Assembly: GCA_018828205.1 (NCBI GenBank)
Contig: JAHJWA010000077.1
Coordinates: forward strand, 1 to 7,738
Length of the DNA: 7,738 nucleotides
DNA from: Alphaproteobacteria bacterium
Lineage (GTDB): Bacteria; Pseudomonadota; Alphaproteobacteria; Sphingomonadales; Sphingomonadaceae
Direction: 5' to 3'
Shown: positions 4,801-7,738 of the stretch, in pieces
How positions within the stretch are numbered: the stretch's first letter is position 1
Layout of the letters: every line of letters begins with the position of its first letter
Notes under the pieces: model-generated
The model's database searches: none
Seen by the model: only the letters and a program-made list of their open reading frames with translations
What the model was told of the DNA's origin: nothing
Made by a program: the position numbers and the translations under genes

Positions 4801-7646
4801 GAGTCCTGCTCCCGTTGCTCGGCTTCCTGCGCGGCGTGCGCGCGGGCGGCGCGCTTGGCGATATGGCTGAGCTGCGCCAGCGCCAGCATCACCGCGCCGA
4901 GCACCACCGAGAACACCCCGAGATCGAACAGCATGGCGGTCGCCAGCTCGAATTCGCCCACCAGTGGCAGGGTGAAATAGTCGAAGGCGGTGGACAGGAA
5001 ATTGGCCTCGAAGAGCAGCGCTCCCAGCCCGGTCAGCACCGCCACCAGCACACCGAAGGCGATCAGCACATGCTCGCCGATCCGGCGGCGCGAATCGGTC
5101 CAGTCGAAGCCCGAGGCGAGATATTGCAGCAGGAAGGCGATCGCCACGATCAGCCCGGCAATGAAGCCGCCGCCCGGCTCGTTGTGGCCGCGCAGGAAGA
5201 TGAAGATTCCCGCCACCAGCACCAGTGGCAGCAGGATGCGGGTCGACATCACGAACATCACCGGATGGCTTTCGGGCGAATGCGGCATGTCCTCCTGCCA
5301 CGAGCGCAGCCGCGCGCCGGCGGCGCCGCGCGAAGTGGTGTCGAGCAGCGCGTAGATGACCAGACCGGCAATCCCCAGCACGATGATTTCGCCCATGGTG
5401 TCGAAGGCGCGGAAATCGACCAGCGTGACGTTGACGACATTGGTGCCGCCGCCGCCGCTGTAGCTGTTGTCGAGATGGAAGGCGGAGATCGGATCGTTGG
5501 GATTGCGCGTCAGCATCGCCCAGGCCGCCCCGCCGACGCCGAGACCGCCGAGCACCGCGAGCACGGTGTCGCGCATCCGCCGCGTCGGGCTGGAGAGCAG
5601 CACCGGCCGCTTGGGCAGCAGGTTGAGCGCGAGCAGCAGCAGCAGGATCGTCACCACCTCGACCGAGATCTGGGTCAGCGCCAGATCGGGGGCGGAGAAA
5701 TGGACGAAGGCCAGCGCGATGACGAGGCCGATGACGCTGATGTAGATCAGCGCGCGGAACCGCTGGCGTCCCTCGACCAGCACCGCGATGGTGGCCGAAA
5801 CCAGCAGCAGCCAGGCGACCACGGCGATCGGCGGCGCCTCGAGCAGTTCGCGCGGACCGGTCAACCCGCCGCTTCCGGCATTGGCGCCCTCGATCACGAG
5901 AAGCACTACCACCGCGAAGACGGCAAACACCATCCGCTGCAGCGAGGGGCGATGCACCGCCACCACCAGACTGCGGACCGTCAGATCGGCGAGCCGCATC
6001 GCGCGCTCGAACAGCGCCTTGGCGTCGGCATGGCGCATGGCCGCGTAGCGGTGCAGCAGTGCGGCGTGGCGCCACAGCAGAGCGGCGCCGACCAGCACCG
6101 CGAGCACGCTCATCCCCAGCGCGAGGTTGAGCCCGTGCCACAGCGACAGCGCGACTTCGGGGGCCGGGCCGCCTATCACCGCGCCCGCGACCGATGCGAC
6201 CAGCGTTCCGGCGATCAGCATCGGCGCGAGGCCGAGCAGCACCGCGATGCTCATCAGCACCACCGGGGCAGCGAGCATCCCCGCACTTGGGTCGTGTGCC
6301 CTGGCATGCGCCTCGGCATCGCGCTTCTGGCCGAAGAACAGATGCGCGGCGAAACGCAGCGAATAGCCCACCGACAGCGTCGCCGCGATCGTCGCCACCA
6401 CCGGCACCAGCCAGGGCAGGCCGAACAGCGAGATATTGAGCGCCTCGTAGAGCATCATCTCCTTTGAGATGAAGCCGCCCAGCGGCGGGATGCCCGCCAT
6501 CGCCAGCGCCGCGACGGTGCCGACGAGCGCGGTCACCGGCATGACCTTGGCGAGTGCGCCGAGCTTGCGGATATCGCGGGTGCCGACCTCGTGGTCGACG
6601 ATGCCCGCGGTCATGAACAGCGCCGCCTTGAAGGCGGCATGGTTGAGGATGTGCAGCACCGCCGCCACCGCCGCGGCCTCGAGCGAGAAGCCCAGCAGCA
6701 TCACCAGCAGGCCGAGCTGGCTGATCGTCGAATAGGCGAGGATGGCTTTGAGATCGTGGCGGAACAGCGCGACCCAAGCGCCGAACAGCATCGTGAACAG
6801 CCCGACGCTGGTGACGATCACGGTGTAGAGTTCGGTCCCGGCGAGCACCGGCCACAGCCGCGCCAGCAGGAAGACGCCCGCCTTCACCATGGTCGCGGAG
6901 TGGAGATAGGCGCTGACCGGGGTGGGCGCCGCCATCGCGTGGGGCAGCCAGAAGTGGAACGGGAACTGCGCCGATTTGGTGAAACAGCCGATCAGGATCA
7001 GCCCGAGGATCGCCGGATAGAGCGGCGAGGCCTGGACCACATCCGCGCTCTGCAGGATCGTCATCAGGTCGAAGGAGCCCGCCACCACGCCGAGCAGGAT
7101 CATGCCCGCGATCAGCACGAGACCGCCGCCCCCGGTGATCGCCAGCGCCATCCGCGCGCCCTGCCGCGCCTCGGGCTTGTCGCGCCAGAAGCCGATCAGC
7201 AGGAAGGAGGACAGGCTGGTCAGTTCCCAGAACACCAGCAGCAGGAGGACGTTGCCCGAGAGCACGATCCCCAGCATCGAGCCCTGGAACAGCATCAGCG
7301 TGGCGAAGAACCGGCCGGTCGCTTCGCCCTTGGCCAGATAGTAATGGCCGAACACCATCACCAGCAGGCCAATCCCAAGGATCAGCCCGGCGAACATCAG
7401 CCCCAGCGGGTCCATCATCAGCGAGAAGTCGAGCCCGATCGCCGGAACCCAGGCGGCGGAGACCGCGACCTCGTCGCCGGCCAGCACCTGGCCCGCGAGC
7501 GAGAGCGTGAGCGCCAAACCCAGCGCGCTGGTGCCAGCGGCGATGCCCGAATGGATCGCCCGGCCGCGATCGGCGAGAATGGCGATAAGGAGGGCGGCGA
7601 CGAAGGGCAGGCCGGCAAGGGTAAAGAGCGTCAGCGAAATCGGCAT
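4797..7646 (-). CDS. mrpAB: Fused Mrp/Pha antiporter subunit A-B (MrpA plus MrpB domains)
   Basis: This is a 949-residue membrane protein joining MrpA (NuoL-like) to MrpB, the fusion typical of group 2 Mrp operons (PhaAB). The antiporter core spans about residues 1-480. E141 in VFWELTSLSSFLLIGFW, K224 (TKSAQFPFHFWLP), K255 (MVKAGVF), K300, H332/H336/K340 (LHILNHAAFKAALF) and K395 (GGFISKE) match the proton-pathway positions of Bacillus MrpA, nearly number for number. Residues 634-770 hold the MrpA-specific C-terminal region (PDLALTQISVE, then VDFRAFDTMGEIIVLG). The MrpB domain starts near 790, with RGHNEPGGGFIAGLI (819-833) including the conserved Pro and Phe. A charged tail follows. The chosen ATG (7646) opens directly into helix 1. 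The frame also allows ATG 7700, adding 18 hydrophilic residues; neither start has a good ribosome site. It is the first gene of the operon seen here. Confidence 0.95.
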   Translation of the reverse strand: MPISLTLFTLAGLPFVAALLIAILADRGRAIHSGIAAGTSALGLALTLSLAGQVLAGDEVAVSAAWVPAIGLDFSLMMDPLGLMFAGLILGIGLLVMVFGHYYLAKGEATGRFFATLMLFQGSMLGIVLSGNVLLLLVFWELTSLSSFLLIGFWRDKPEARQGARMALAITGGGGLVLIAGMILLGVVAGSFDLMTILQSADVVQASPLYPAILGLILIGCFTKSAQFPFHFWLPHAMAAPTPVSAYLHSATMVKAGVFLLARLWPVLAGTELYTVIVTSVGLFTMLFGAWVALFRHDLKAILAYSTISQLGLLVMLLGFSLEAAAVAAVLHILNHAAFKAALFMTAGIVDHEVGTRDIRKLGALAKVMPVTALVGTVAALAMAGIPPLGGFISKEMMLYEALNISLFGLPWLVPVVATIAATLSVGYSLRFAAHLFFGQKRDAEAHARAHDPSAGMLAAPVVLMSIAVLLGLAPMLIAGTLVASVAGAVIGGPAPEVALSLWHGLNLALGMSVLAVLVGAALLWRHAALLHRYAAMRHADAKALFERAMRLADLTVRSLVVAVHRPSLQRMVFAVFAVVVLLVIEGANAGSGGLTGPRELLEAPPIAVVAWLLLVSATIAVLVEGRQRFRALIYISVIGLVIALAFVHFSAPDLALTQISVEVVTILLLLLALNLLPKRPVLLSSPTRRMRDTVLAVLGGLGVGGAAWAMLTRNPNDPISAFHLDNSYSGGGGTNVVNVTLVDFRAFDTMGEIIVLGIAGLVIYALLDTTSRGAAGARLRSWQEDMPHSPESHPVMFVMSTRILLPLVLVAGIFIFLRGHNEPGGGFIAGLIVAIAFLLQYLASGFDWTDSRRRIGEHVLIAFGVLVAVLTGLGALLFEANFLSTAFDYFTLPLVGEFELATAMLFDLGVFSVVLGAVMLALAQLSHIAKRAARAHAAQEAEQREQDS

Positions 7647-7738
7647 TGTCGGGTCGAATTCATCCTTCGGGCGCGGAGCTTTCGTGCGCCCCATAGCCAT
7701 AATGACCCGTCCAGCGCCACCGGATTTGGATTTTTCGA
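7647..7738 (-). other. Upstream leader of the mrp operon (cut by window edge)
   Basis: This stretch must contain part of the mrp leader. It contains in-frame upstream ATGs at 7700 and 7694. It also has AAGGA at about 16 bases from ATG 7646, which is too far for a normal ribosome site. GCT, AAA and ACA codons in the possible 18-residue extension are less GC-biased than the body of mrpAB, which argues against translation. I cannot identify a -35/-10 pair. The promoter may lie beyond the window. Confidence 0.4.

Noticed and set aside
4815..6467. Plus-strand open frame of about 550 codons opposite mrpAB
   Set aside because: It shows the same Gln/His/Arg-rich shadow composition and has no membrane segments or motifs. 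The opposite strand has clear residue-level matches to MrpA and MrpB.
4405..6855. Minus-strand 816-codon frame running through mrpAB in another frame into mrpC
   Set aside because: Only its last 131 codons are real (mrpC, from the GTG at 4800). The remainder is a frame-shifted reading of mrpAB.
4797..7646. Respiratory complex I (NuoL/NuoM) instead of Mrp
   Set aside because: The NuoL-like core is present, but the MrpB domain, the DFRAFDTMGE motif and neighbouring C, E, F and G subunits are specific to Mrp. No other nuo genes are present.
1..7738. CRISPR array, insertion sequence or toxin-antitoxin module
   Set aside because: I looked for regularly spaced repeats, terminal inverted repeats with a transposase, and small paired genes. 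None is present.

Overview
The window comes from a GC-rich genome with the codon use and gene style of an alphaproteobacterium. Sphingomonadales is my best guess, and that is an inference from composition and from the fused MrpAB gene rather than from a marker gene. 

Layout. Positions 1-85 hold the last codons of an unrecognised plus-strand gene. Positions 86-429 are non-coding and structured: a perfect 10-bp stem-loop (191-217), a strong Rho-independent terminator (273-313) and a further inverted repeat (326-354). A complete tRNA-Thr(CGT) with an encoded CCA lies at 430-505. After a featureless spacer comes a plus-strand polytopic membrane protein of the TauE/SafE anion-permease family (707-1696). 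It converges on the last gene of a minus-strand operon, with 22 bp between the stop codons. 

Positions 7646 down to 1719 are a complete Mrp/Pha multisubunit cation/proton antiporter operon in the order mrpAB (fused), mrpC, mrpD, mrpE, mrpF, mrpG. This is the 'group 2' arrangement known in alpha- and other proteobacteria. All six reading frames are intact, and the charged or structural residues known to matter in characterised Mrp complexes are visible in every subunit. Junctions are GTGA, GTGA, TGA-G-ATG, ATGA and ATGA, so the six proteins look translationally coupled, as expected for subunits of one complex. MrpAB and MrpD are the proton-pumping, complex I-like subunits. MrpC, MrpE, MrpF and MrpG are small partners. 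Together they exchange cytoplasmic Na+ (or K+) for external H+, supporting salt tolerance and pH homeostasis. 

I found no evidence for a new biological system here. The points most worth a second look are the structured, terminator-ended region between the partial gene and the tRNA (possible small RNA or long 3' UTR), a 12-bp tandem repeat that builds an acidic tail on MrpC, and the very tight convergent junction with no recognisable terminator.
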